Shown here: piece after piece, positions 42,865-49,823 of the stretch
How the letters are laid out: each line of letters starts with the position of its first letter
Numbering within the stretch: position 1 is the first letter of the stretch
DNA from: a virus
Reading direction: 5' to 3' (one strand)
Length of the DNA stretch: 64,000 bases
IMG/VR virus record: IMGVR_UViG_3300033233_000006
Coordinates: 62,001-126,000 of that record
Position numbers and translations under genes: made by a program
Notes under the pieces: model-generated
Databases searched by the model: none
What the model was told of the DNA's origin: nothing
Seen by the model: the letters and a program-made list of their open reading frames with translations, nothing else

Positions 42865-45057
42865 GTGATCGAGAAGTGCTTCGGAGTGGTCGCGGGGCTC
42901 GCGTGCGGCGACGCGTTGGGTGCCCCGACCGAGTTCATGCGGGTGCCGGAGATCCGAGAGCGCTATGGCGCCAAGGGGATCACCGATCTCTCGCAAACAA
43001 ACGGCAGATTCACCGACGACACTCAGATGGCTGTCGCGCTCGCTCTCGGGCTCCTCGACGCGGCACAGGAAGCGGCCAAAACGAACGCGACCCCGATTGG
43101 GACGCGAGCCACCATGAACCAGTCGGCTTTCGTCATGCCACACGTCGCGAAGCGCTTCGCGGAGTGGTCGGGCTGCTACGACGATCAGACCGAGGTGCTG
43201 ACCGATCGCGGATGGTTGCTCTTCAAGAATCTGACCAAAGAGATGCGCGTGGCGACTCTCAACCCCGAGACGCACGCCCTGGACTACGAGCACCCCAAGT
43301 TGATTCAGGACAAGGTCGGACCGCCCGAGATGATCCAGTTCAAGCACGCATCGCTGGATCTACTCGTTACGCCGAATCATCGCATGTACGTGACCCGTCC
43401 TTCGGACAGGTCTCGGTTCCACTTCGTCGAGGCGGGCGACGCTCCTGGCACTTGGGTACGGGCCAAGCGCGACGCGGCTTGGCGACACGACGATGTCGAG
43501 TGGTTCGAGCTGCCGAGCGTCGCGTGGGAAAGCAAGTTGAAGCCGGAGCCGCCACGCCTCCTTCCGATGGACGACTGGTTGGAGTTCTTGGGCTATTGGC
43601 TGTCCGAAGGTCACGTCTCGGGCTATAAGCCGCGTGGCGACGGGTTCGACTACAAGGTTGGCATCTCGCAGTTGGCCGGTGAGAGGTGCGAGGCGATGAC
43701 GGCGTGCGCGGAGCGGATCTTCACGGCCAGAACCCGTGCGCTCGCTACCAAGACTGGTTCCATCCGCCGCATCCAGATATGCAACAAGCAGCTGCATCGT
43801 TACCTCTTGCAGTTCGGGAAGGCGCGGTCGAAGTTCGTTCCCGACTACGTCAAGAACTGCTCCGCGAGGCAGATCAGCATCTTTCTCGACGCGCTGTGGG
43901 ACGGCGACGGCTCTCGCGATGTGAACGGGCGTTGGGAGCGCTACTCCACGACATCGGTGCGGCTGGCCGACGACGTTCAAGAGTTGCTTCTAAAGGTCGG
44001 CCTGGCCGGTCGAGTCACCGGCTACGCCGCACGGGTGGGTAAACCGGCGTGGCAAACGGCCTACCGAGTCGGGGTTTACCGAGAATCGCATCTCCGACCG
44101 TGTCTCTGGAGCCAGGCTTCCCCGCGCAAGGCGTGGCGACCTGAGCGCGTTCCCTACACGGGGCGCGTCTACTGCTGCACCACGACAAACGGCATCCTCT
44201 ACGTCCGAAGGAACGGCATCCCAGTGTGGTGCGGGAACTCTCCCGAGAACAACCGGGCACCGGGCAACACCTGTATGGCCGCGTGCCGGCAGCTTCGGGC
44301 CGGCGTGCCGTGGGACAGGGCCGGGATCGAGGGCTCGAAGGGGTGCGGGGCGGCGATGCGCGTGGCTCCGATCGGGCTGCTCTACTCCGACTTCGTCGCG
44401 CTCGGTCGTGTGGCTCGGGCGAGTGCTCTCTCGACGCACGGGCACCCCGTCGCGGCGCAGGCGGCGCACGCAGCAGCGCTCGCCGTCCGGCTCCTCGCGC
44501 TCGGCTTCAACCCGGAGTTCCTCGTCGGAACCCTGGTCTTCGAGCTGAAGATGAACGGCGGGATCGACGACGACTTCGAGATGCTGCTCGGTCGCATCGA
44601 ACACGCGGTGCGCCTGACCCTCCGGGGTGTCAAGGCGCCGGAGGAGATCCAGGTGCGGGTGGGAACCCACCCGGGTGCGCTTGGCGTGGCGTGGGTCGCC
44701 GACGAGGCGGTCGCGTGCGCGCTCTACTGCTTCCTGCTCGCCCACGCCCGCGACGAGGGCTACGTCGAGACGGTGCGCTACGGCGCCAACACCGATGGCG
44801 ACAGCGACAGCATCGCATGTATTGCTGGGAGTTTTGCCGGGGCGCGCTGGGGCATGACCGCCCCCAAGGGTGTGCCCGAGGCGTGGGCTACCGGAGTCGA
44901 AGACGCGGAGAAGCTCAGTCTTCTCGCCACGCGGATCTACGCCGTAAGTCTTCTCATGGACAGCACTTCGACTCCCGCGCTTCCCGATGCAACTCCGGCC
45001 AACTCGGGTGTTGACGAGTCGAACCGTTCGACGGGAACGGACACGATCAAGGAGTGA
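42865..45057 (+). CDS. ADP-ribosylglycohydrolase interrupted by an intein
   Basis: The extein (about 375 residues once the intein is removed) is a DraG/ARH-type hydrolase that removes ADP-ribose from modified targets. It shows GLACGDALGAPTEF at the start, FTDDTQMAVALALGL (Thr-Asp-Asp that binds magnesium), SPENNRAPGNTCM, STHGHPVAAQAAHA and TDGDSDSIACIAGSFAGARW (second metal site). GTG at 42865, with GGAGGT upstream, gives the natural N-terminus; an ATG at 42838 is less likely because it overlaps the regulatory element. An intein occupies 43174-44238. The C-terminal 25 codons overlap a regulatory element for the next gene. Confidence 0.9.
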   Translation: MIEKCFGVVAGLACGDALGAPTEFMRVPEIRERYGAKGITDLSQTNGRFTDDTQMAVALALGLLDAAQEAAKTNATPIGTRATMNQSAFVMPHVAKRFAEWSGCYDDQTEVLTDRGWLLFKNLTKEMRVATLNPETHALDYEHPKLIQDKVGPPEMIQFKHASLDLLVTPNHRMYVTRPSDRSRFHFVEAGDAPGTWVRAKRDAAWRHDDVEWFELPSVAWESKLKPEPPRLLPMDDWLEFLGYWLSEGHVSGYKPRGDGFDYKVGISQLAGERCEAMTACAERIFTARTRALATKTGSIRRIQICNKQLHRYLLQFGKARSKFVPDYVKNCSARQISIFLDALWDGDGSRDVNGRWERYSTTSVRLADDVQELLLKVGLAGRVTGYAARVGKPAWQTAYRVGVYRESHLRPCLWSQASPRKAWRPERVPYTGRVYCCTTTNGILYVRRNGIPVWCGNSPENNRAPGNTCMAACRQLRAGVPWDRAGIEGSKGCGAAMRVAPIGLLYSDFVALGRVARASALSTHGHPVAAQAAHAAALAVRLLALGFNPEFLVGTLVFELKMNGGIDDDFEMLLGRIEHAVRLTLRGVKAPEEIQVRVGTHPGALGVAWVADEAVACALYCFLLAHARDEGYVETVRYGANTDGDSDSIACIAGSFAGARWGMTAPKGVPEAWATGVEDAEKLSLLATRIYAVSLLMDSTSTPALPDATPANSGVDESNRSTGTDTIKE
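43174..44238 (+). mobile_element. Intein with LAGLIDADG homing endonuclease (in the ADP-ribosylglycohydrolase)
   Basis: 355 residues. It begins with the splicing Cys in CYDDQTEVLTDRGW (block A), has a block B-like LDLLVTPNHRMYV, two LAGLIDADG helices (LEFLGYWLSEGHV and IFLDALWDGDGS) and ends RRNGIPVWCGN, with Ser as the next extein residue. The penultimate residue is Gly, not the usual His. It is inserted between SG and SPENNRAPGNTC, at a conserved active-site loop. It belongs to the same family as the intein at 51830. Confidence 0.9.
44988..45012 (+). promoter_or_regulatory. Bipartite element TGCAACTCC-N11-GTGTT, copy 3
   Basis: TGCAACTCC at 44988-44996, 11 bases, GTGTT at 45008-45012, then TGACGAGTCG exactly as in copy 1. 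It lies within the last codons of the glycohydrolase gene and 49 bases before the next start, so the nucleotide pattern is kept although it is also coding. Confidence 0.55.
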
Positions 45058-45061
45058 AGCC

Positions 45062-45463
45062 GTGACCACGCCGATCGCGCTCAACCTGCCGCTCCTCTCT
45101 CAAGAGGACGCCAAGACGCTCAACGAAGCGCTCGCCGACGCTCAGGCGGGCGCGGTGGTCGAGATCGCCGTGACCTACACCAAGGTCACAGCGACGCCGG
45201 CCCGCGTCCCGGGCGAGGACTTCCGGCCTCTTCTCGGTGCCACCGAGGACACGCTGATCGGCGTGGTCAAGAAGGTCTCGACCGGGCGCAACGGGCCGTA
45301 CGTCCTGATCGACGCGACGCTCACTCGCGCTCCGCTCGGGCAGGATAAGAAGATCAACCCCGAGAAGGTCGGCTGGGCGACGATCAAAGGTAAGGGGATC
45401 AAGGCGTGCCAGGTGCTCAAAAACTCGGCGGAAGACGCTCGGCGGAAGAAGGCTGCGCAGTGA
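45062..45463 (+). CDS. Hypothetical protein, 133 aa
   Basis: GTG start with AAGGAG upstream. The sequence (NLPLLSQEDAKTLNEALADA, VVEIAVTYTKVTATPARVPG, LLGATEDTLIGVVKKVSTGR) suggests a small beta-rich domain with a basic end. No family recognised. It overlaps the next gene by four bases. Probable control is from bipartite element copy 3. Confidence 0.7.
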   Translation: MTTPIALNLPLLSQEDAKTLNEALADAQAGAVVEIAVTYTKVTATPARVPGEDFRPLLGATEDTLIGVVKKVSTGRNGPYVLIDATLTRAPLGQDKKINPEKVGWATIKGKGIKACQVLKNSAEDARRKKAAQ

Positions 45464-46269
45464 CCCGCTACGACTATTACAACGTGAAGCTCCCGGAGGG
45501 CGAGGCGCCCTTCGAGACGCGCGAGCAGGTCCGGGCCGCGTTCATGCAGCTCGCGATCAAGCTGGAGCCGCTCATGCGCCGCGCCCGGGTCGACTGGGGG
45601 AAGCCGGCAGAAGGCTCGCCGCTCGGCGAGGGTGAGGCGAGGGCGCTCAACAACGAGGTGCGCCGGCTGAACCGCGTCGTCGATAGGCTCGCCAAGGATG
45701 TGGTCGAGGGGATCGCCGCGCTCAAGCCGCCAGCCGAGGTGAACTACGCGCCCGAGGTGGACCGCGCGCTGGAAGACTACGTCGGCGACATCTACGACTT
45801 CGTCTGGAACAAGCCCGACCACGAACTGATCCCGCTCGCGATCGCAGTGCTCAACAAGGCCGGCTACGAGGGCGACACCGAGAAGGAGATCCTCAAGTCG
45901 CTTGCCGAGGTCGACAGCGACTCATACGACCGGGACGCGCGGTGGGCCAGGGAGCGTCCCGAAAAGAAGCCGCCCACGGACAAGCGCAAGATCCACGAGT
46001 GTCCGCGGTGCGAGACGGACGGCGAGCTTCGCGTGCCAGGCTCCAACCCACACCGACGCGAGGTGTGCAAGCGCTGCAACGGTCGCGGCTACGTCTTCCA
46101 GCTCGGGCGACCCCGCGACTGCGAGTACGGGATGACGAACGAGGGGAAGCTCGCCCTCAACGCCGGTCAGCCGTGGACCGAGCTGGACGAGGCGAGGGTG
46201 ATGCGCGAGGTCTACGACTACGACGAGGCCGAGATCGAGAGAGCGCTCGCGGAGTGGAGGGCGGCATGA
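45460..46269 (+). CDS. Hypothetical protein with zinc-ribbon
   Basis: GTG at 45460 overlaps the previous stop. 269 residues. N-terminal 150 residues are helical and charged. A zinc ribbon follows: HECPRCETDGELRVPGSNPH then EVCKRCNGRGYVF, i.e. C-x2-C and C-x2-C with a DnaJ-like CxxCxGxG second half. The C-terminus is acidic. A nucleic-acid-binding or adaptor role is plausible. It overlaps the next start by four bases. Confidence 0.7.
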   Translation: MTRYDYYNVKLPEGEAPFETREQVRAAFMQLAIKLEPLMRRARVDWGKPAEGSPLGEGEARALNNEVRRLNRVVDRLAKDVVEGIAALKPPAEVNYAPEVDRALEDYVGDIYDFVWNKPDHELIPLAIAVLNKAGYEGDTEKEILKSLAEVDSDSYDRDARWARERPEKKPPTDKRKIHECPRCETDGELRVPGSNPHRREVCKRCNGRGYVFQLGRPRDCEYGMTNEGKLALNAGQPWTELDEARVMREVYDYDEAEIERALAEWRAA

Positions 46270-46502
46270 CGCAGACCTGCGCGAGCTGCAAGCACTGGGA
46301 CGGGACCGCTCCCGACTTTGGTACTTGCAAGAAGGCGATGAGCACCAGCAGCGGTCGAGCGGTCGGCTTTCCCACGAAGGCGGTTGCTGTGCCCACCGGC
46401 CCCGACGGTCTCCGCTTCACGACGCCCGGTAACTTCGCGGTCTTGGAGACAGCGCACGATTTCGGGTGCAGCCAGTTCGGGCAGATCGGGGTGCCGACAT
46501 GA
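46266..46502 (+). CDS. Small Cys-rich protein, 78 aa
   Basis: ATG at 46266 in overlap with the previous stop. CASCKHW, GTCKK and FGCSQF give four Cys in the order C-x2-C ... C ... C, a pattern of small phage zinc proteins (CxxCKHW ... GxC ... FGCxxF). Its stop overlaps the ATG of the inserted HNH gene, which took over the original start of the downstream gene. Confidence 0.65.
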   Translation: MTQTCASCKHWDGTAPDFGTCKKAMSTSSGRAVGFPTKAVAVPTGPDGLRFTTPGNFAVLETAHDFGCSQFGQIGVPT

Positions 46503-47116
46503 AGCTCGAAGATGCGGTCGCACAGGGAATCCCGAGCTACGGACGCCTGACGATCACCGGACCGGCGCCGCCCGGAAAACGCGGAAGGCGCCGGGTTCGA
46601 GTCCGTTGCTCGTGTAACGAGCTGGTCGTCGCCGTGTCCGACTTGAAAAGTGGTAATACGAAAAGCTGCGGATGTCTTGTGCGAGAGCGCATGACGAGGC
46701 ACGGGATGTGGAAAAGCCCGGAGGCTGCGGCATGGCGTCAGATGAACCACCGGTGCCCGAATGGGAATAGCGAGTCTTACGCCGACTACGGTGGTCGCGG
46801 TATCAAGGTCTGCGAGCGGTGGCGTGAGAGCTTCGAGGCGTTCTTCGCCGACATGGGACCGCGGCCAAGCGCGCATCACTCCCTCGATCGCTACCCCAAC
46901 AACGATGGAAACTACGAGCCTGGCAACTGCCGCTGGGCGACCGCCAAGCAACAGGCGCAGAATCGCCGAGACAACGTTCGGCTCACCGTCGACGGAGAGA
47001 CTCTGACGGTTGCCGAGTGGTCGAGAAGGTCGGGGGTTCCCGACCGAACGATCCGGGGCAGACTCACCGCCGGTTGGACCCACGAACAGGCAATAAGGCG
47101 GATGGAGACCCGATGA
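46499..47116 (+). CDS. Free-standing HNH endonuclease (SLDR family) fused to a captured gene start
   Basis: 205 residues. It begins MKLEDAVAQ, which copies the beginning of the next gene (MRLEDAVSQ) but with different codons, then continues with the family's zinc-like part (VRCSCNELV ... SCGCLVRER), YADYGGRGIKVCERW, the catalytic SLDRYPNNDGNYEPGNCRWA and one helix-turn-helix module (ETLTVAEWSRRSGVPDRTIR). The ATG overlaps the stop of the upstream gene, i.e. the ancestral coupling site is now used by the endonuclease. Confidence 0.88.
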   Translation: MKLEDAVAQGIPSYGRLTITGPAPPGKRGRRRVRVRCSCNELVVAVSDLKSGNTKSCGCLVRERMTRHGMWKSPEAAAWRQMNHRCPNGNSESYADYGGRGIKVCERWRESFEAFFADMGPRPSAHHSLDRYPNNDGNYEPGNCRWATAKQQAQNRRDNVRLTVDGETLTVAEWSRRSGVPDRTIRGRLTAGWTHEQAIRRMETR

Positions 47117-47829
47117 GGCTTGAGGACGCCGTCTCACAAGATGTAATCAACCGGACCTACGCCACGCTTCGCGCGACGCTTCGCGAGGACTGCTGCATAG
47201 CGGCCTCGACCATCTTCGCCGCTGTCCTCAAGAACCTCGGCTTCCGCGCTGAGCTGGTTAGCGTGCGGCTCTCGATCTTCAACCCGGTGTTTGCCAGGTG
47301 GCTTGTTGCGAACGACTGGCGCAATCCGTCCGAGGACGAGGTGAAGAAGCTCAAAACGGAAGGGGCGCGCGTCGTGGTCGTCGGTGACGGAGGAAAGCCG
47401 GAGCCGGGAAAGTGGCCGGGCCACCTCGTCACCGCCGTCCACCCCAGGCGCGGCCAGGGGTCGGGCTACCTCATCGACCTCTCCGCGCCGCAGGCGAATC
47501 GCCCGCGTAAGGAAATCAAGGTCGCGCAGCCCATCCGTATCGAGATGTCGGCGGAGCGGCTCCACGCGTTCATCGACGGCAAGATCGCCGCTCGCGGGCA
47601 GCGCACCGACCAGAGCGTCGTCGACTACTACGTCAAGAAGGGCGATGCCTCCTACCAGGTCTCGCTGGACTGGGCCGAGCGTAAGACCCGATACGGAGAG
47701 CACATCGACGAGCTGACTAAGGGCATTCGTGAGTTCGTCAGGGCGGGGGCTGCAACTCCTCACGCTCCGGGTGTTGAAGGGACGAGCGCCGACGCAGGAG
47801 CGCAAGAAGACCAGGTCCCGAAGGTGTAA
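47113..47829 (+). CDS. Hypothetical protein, possible papain/transglutaminase-like fold
   Basis: 238 residues. The N-terminal half has DCCIAASTIFAAVLKNLGF (Cys at a helix start), GHLVTAVHPRRG (His in a strand) and YLIDLSAPQ (Asp), the order Cys-His-Asp seen in transglutaminase-like and NlpC/papain-type folds; this is a pattern match only. The first nine residues repeat those of the upstream HNH gene. The C-terminal 35 codons contain bipartite element copy 4. Confidence 0.6.
   Translation: MRLEDAVSQDVINRTYATLRATLREDCCIAASTIFAAVLKNLGFRAELVSVRLSIFNPVFARWLVANDWRNPSEDEVKKLKTEGARVVVVGDGGKPEPGKWPGHLVTAVHPRRGQGSGYLIDLSAPQANRPRKEIKVAQPIRIEMSAERLHAFIDGKIAARGQRTDQSVVDYYVKKGDASYQVSLDWAERKTRYGEHIDELTKGIREFVRAGAATPHAPGVEGTSADAGAQEDQVPKV
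47751..47775 (+). promoter_or_regulatory. Bipartite element TGCAACTCC-N11-GTGTT, copy 4
   Basis: TGCAACTCC at 47751-47759, GTGTT at 47771-47775, followed by GAAGG. It lies in the 3' end of the preceding reading frame and upstream of the tRNA-like element and the 47993 gene. Confidence 0.55.
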
Positions 47830-47904
47830 GGTCCCGAAGCGGACCGCCCGTGATACGGCGGCGAGTGACGGGTAGCACGTCGACCGCAGCCACCGCCCGA
47901 AGAT

Positions 47905-47971
47905 GCCCCGTTGGCTCGGGGCAGGAGCGGGTGGGGTCGAAGGGAAGCCGGTTCGATTCCGGTCGGGGCCA
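47905..47971 (+). ncRNA. tRNA-like element without a normal anticodon arm
   Basis: In the gap 47830-47992: acceptor-like strands GCCCCG (47905-47910) and CGGGGCC (47964-47970), a D-arm-like GCTC-GGGGCAG-GAGC, and a clear T arm GCCGG-TTCGATT-CCGGT. The middle (GGTGGGGTCGAAGGGAA) cannot form an anticodon stem and the total is about 67 bases, too short for a tRNA. It may be a degenerate tRNA or a tRNA-mimicking RNA such as a bacterial Y RNA module; the motif GTCGAAGG agrees with the Y RNA consensus GNCGAAN0-1G. Two GGTCCCGAAG repeats lie just upstream (47814 and 47830). Confidence 0.4.
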
Positions 47972-47992
47972 TCCACTCACGAGGTGCAACCC

Positions 47993-48337
47993 ATGAAGCT
48001 CGTCAGGACGAAGTTCTTCATCCAGACGTTCCGCCTCTCGAACCCCGAGCACCCGCTCTTCGCTCGTAGGGGCCGAAACACCAAGTGGTGGTCGTTCTGG
48101 GAGGGCATTCCGAACCAGACCCACTTCGACACCGAGAGCGAGGCGGTGCGGACCGCGCGTTACTTCACGAAGACGCGAGCCGGCCACGGCTACTCGGAGT
48201 TCGAGGTCGTGAGGGTCGAGGTGATCGAGCGTGAGACGGTCATCTGGCCGAAGCCCGACGTGGTCGCGCACCTCGCCCAGCTCGCTCCAGCCGTCTACGA
48301 GACGCCGGTCCCGGCGAGGGTAGCGGTGTCCAAGTGA
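47993..48337 (+). CDS. Hypothetical protein, 114 aa
   Basis: Starts MKLVRTKFFIQTFRLSNPEH and contains KWWSFWEGIPNQTHFDTESE and YSEFEVVRVEVIERETVIWP, a small alpha/beta protein with many aromatic residues. No family recognised. Four-base overlap with the next start indicates coupling. Confidence 0.65.
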   Translation: MKLVRTKFFIQTFRLSNPEHPLFARRGRNTKWWSFWEGIPNQTHFDTESEAVRTARYFTKTRAGHGYSEFEVVRVEVIERETVIWPKPDVVAHLAQLAPAVYETPVPARVAVSK

Positions 48338-48549
48338 AGGCGATCGACATCCTCAACGCCGACCGTGACGACGTGGACGCTCGGCTCATGAAGGTCAACG
48401 CCATGATGGAGAAGCTCGGCGGCTCAGAGCGCTGGTGGAAGCTCAAGTACGAGAAGAACGCGCTCGAATCACGACTGAGCAAGCTCGACCGCGAGCAGTC
48501 GGAGGCGGAGGAGAAGCGCGAGGCGCTCCGCGCACGCCAACGTGGGTAG
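48334..48549 (+). CDS. Small coiled-coil protein, 71 aa
   Basis: GTG start overlapping the previous stop. Heptad-like helical sequence (KVNAMMEKLGGSERWWKLKY; LESRLSKLDREQSEAEEKRE). No family recognised; probably oligomeric. Confidence 0.6.
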   Translation: MKAIDILNADRDDVDARLMKVNAMMEKLGGSERWWKLKYEKNALESRLSKLDREQSEAEEKREALRARQRG

Positions 48550-48561
48550 AACGTAGATCGC

Positions 48562-49305
48562 ATGGCCGAGACGAGCGTCGCTCCGAAGCACCGGCTTCTC
48601 GTCGTGGGTGGGCGCGACAACAACGTACCCGCCTGGGCCGAGGCCGCCTTCGAGGTGGAGCTGATCACCGGCGAGCAAGAGAGCGGTCGCGGAAAGCTCG
48701 AACCGAAGCAGGCCGCCGAGGCGGTGGTGATCCACCTCGACTACGTCTCGCACAACTACGCCGACCAGGCTCGGGAGTGGGCCGGGAAGTGGAACGTCCC
48801 GTGGTTCGGCGTGCGCAAGGGCTGGTCGAGCGCTGTCGACCGCGCCGCGCGCATGGGGCTCGCGTGGTTCGTCGACGCCGTCCAGCTTGGCGGCGAGGCT
48901 GTAGCCGGGAAGAACGAGCCACGCGCTGAGGAGGCCAAGCAGCTCGTCGAGAACGCCTGGAAGGATGCGGCCACCTACGCACAGGCTCGTGCCGCCGCTG
49001 CCGAGAAGCGTCTCGGGCAAGAGACCAAGAGGCGCGAGCAGATCGAAGGCGTGCTCGACCGGGTGAGGGGCGGAGCCGAGCAGCGCATCGTGAGCGAGAT
49101 CCGGCGTCGAGCGGCTGAGGTGCGAGCATCCGAGCACCAGCGACTCGGCCCCATCCGCAAGGCTTCAGCCGATCTGATCCGATCGGTCCGCAAGTCCCAA
49201 GAGGTCATCGTGACGGCGCAAAACGCGATAGCGTCAGCGCTACGGGACGTTGATCGGGCTCGCGGCGAGCTGAATCGGCTGCTTGATGACGAGCGCGTTG
49301 AGTAG
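48562..49305 (+). CDS. DUF2325-like domain protein with coiled-coil tail
   Basis: 247 residues. The first 95 residues (HRLLVVGGRDNNVPAWAEAA, AVVIHLDYVSHNYADQAREW, VPWFGVRKGWSSAV) follow the DUF2325 pattern: a VGG start strand, a VI-x-h-D-x-V-SH centre and a P-x-F-x-x-x-S end. The remaining 150 residues are a long charged helix. A TAGAAC box at 48547-48552 precedes the ATG by nine bases without a Shine-Dalgarno, so the message may be leaderless. Function unknown. Confidence 0.65.
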   Translation: MAETSVAPKHRLLVVGGRDNNVPAWAEAAFEVELITGEQESGRGKLEPKQAAEAVVIHLDYVSHNYADQAREWAGKWNVPWFGVRKGWSSAVDRAARMGLAWFVDAVQLGGEAVAGKNEPRAEEAKQLVENAWKDAATYAQARAAAAEKRLGQETKRREQIEGVLDRVRGGAEQRIVSEIRRRAAEVRASEHQRLGPIRKASADLIRSVRKSQEVIVTAQNAIASALRDVDRARGELNRLLDDERVE

Positions 49306-49327
49306 CGCCGCCATCGCGGGGTAGAGT
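49298..49327 (+). promoter_or_regulatory. Possible promoter for the HNH gene at 49335
   Basis: TTGAGT (49298-49303), 18 bases, TAGAGT (49322-49327). The GTG start at 49335 is seven bases further and lacks a Shine-Dalgarno, as in leaderless transcripts. Confidence 0.45.
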
Positions 49328-49334
49328 CTCGTGC

Positions 49335-49823
49335 GTGGCATCGAGCGCCGAGCGTCAACGTCGTTACAGGAAACGCCATCTAACGATGGTGCGGGCGCGA
49401 GATGCTGCGACCCATCGCCAGGCCCGACGCGATGGAACGGATTACGCCGAGCGGTGCCGCGCCGCCAAACGAACGCCGGCTGCGCGCTCCAAGCGGAACG
49501 CTGCCCGTCGTAAACCGGCGTCGCGCGTCGCTCAGGCGGCGTACATGCGCGAACAACGGACGCGACCCGAGTTCAAGCTCAAGGACCGAGCGCGCTCGGC
49601 GGTCAAGCGGGCTGTCAAGACTGGTCTCATAGCGGTCCCGCTCGCCTGTCAGCGCTGCGGTCGTGATCCGGGGACCGGCGCCGATGGCCGTCGCCTGCTT
49701 CGGGCTCACCATCGCGGCTACGACAAGGCGCACGAGCTGGATGTCCAATTCGTCTGTCCGACGTGCGACGGTGACTTGGAGCGTGCGCGCAAAAACACGA
49801 CGCTCGAACGGTGGAAACGATGA
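49335..49823 (+). CDS. HNH endonuclease-like protein (HH zinc type)
   Basis: 162 residues. A very basic N-terminal half with repeated R-x-x-R segments (ERQRRYRKRHL; ARSKRNAARRK; YMREQRTRPEFK) precedes a zinc-stabilised HNH-like core: CQRCGRDPG, LLRAHHRGYDKAHEL, FVCPTCDGDLERARK. The HH-x-x-Y and Cys pairs match HNH proteins that act on HH-D-Y sites. Its stop overlaps the methyltransferase start. No duplicated gene end was found here. Confidence 0.75.
   Translation: MASSAERQRRYRKRHLTMVRARDAATHRQARRDGTDYAERCRAAKRTPAARSKRNAARRKPASRVAQAAYMREQRTRPEFKLKDRARSAVKRAVKTGLIAVPLACQRCGRDPGTGADGRRLLRAHHRGYDKAHELDVQFVCPTCDGDLERARKNTTLERWKR

Noticed and set aside
47760-47972. Leftward frame beginning MAPTGIEPAS.
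   Set aside because: This is the well-known antisense reading of a tRNA T arm, not a protein; it was used instead as a hint for the tRNA-like element.
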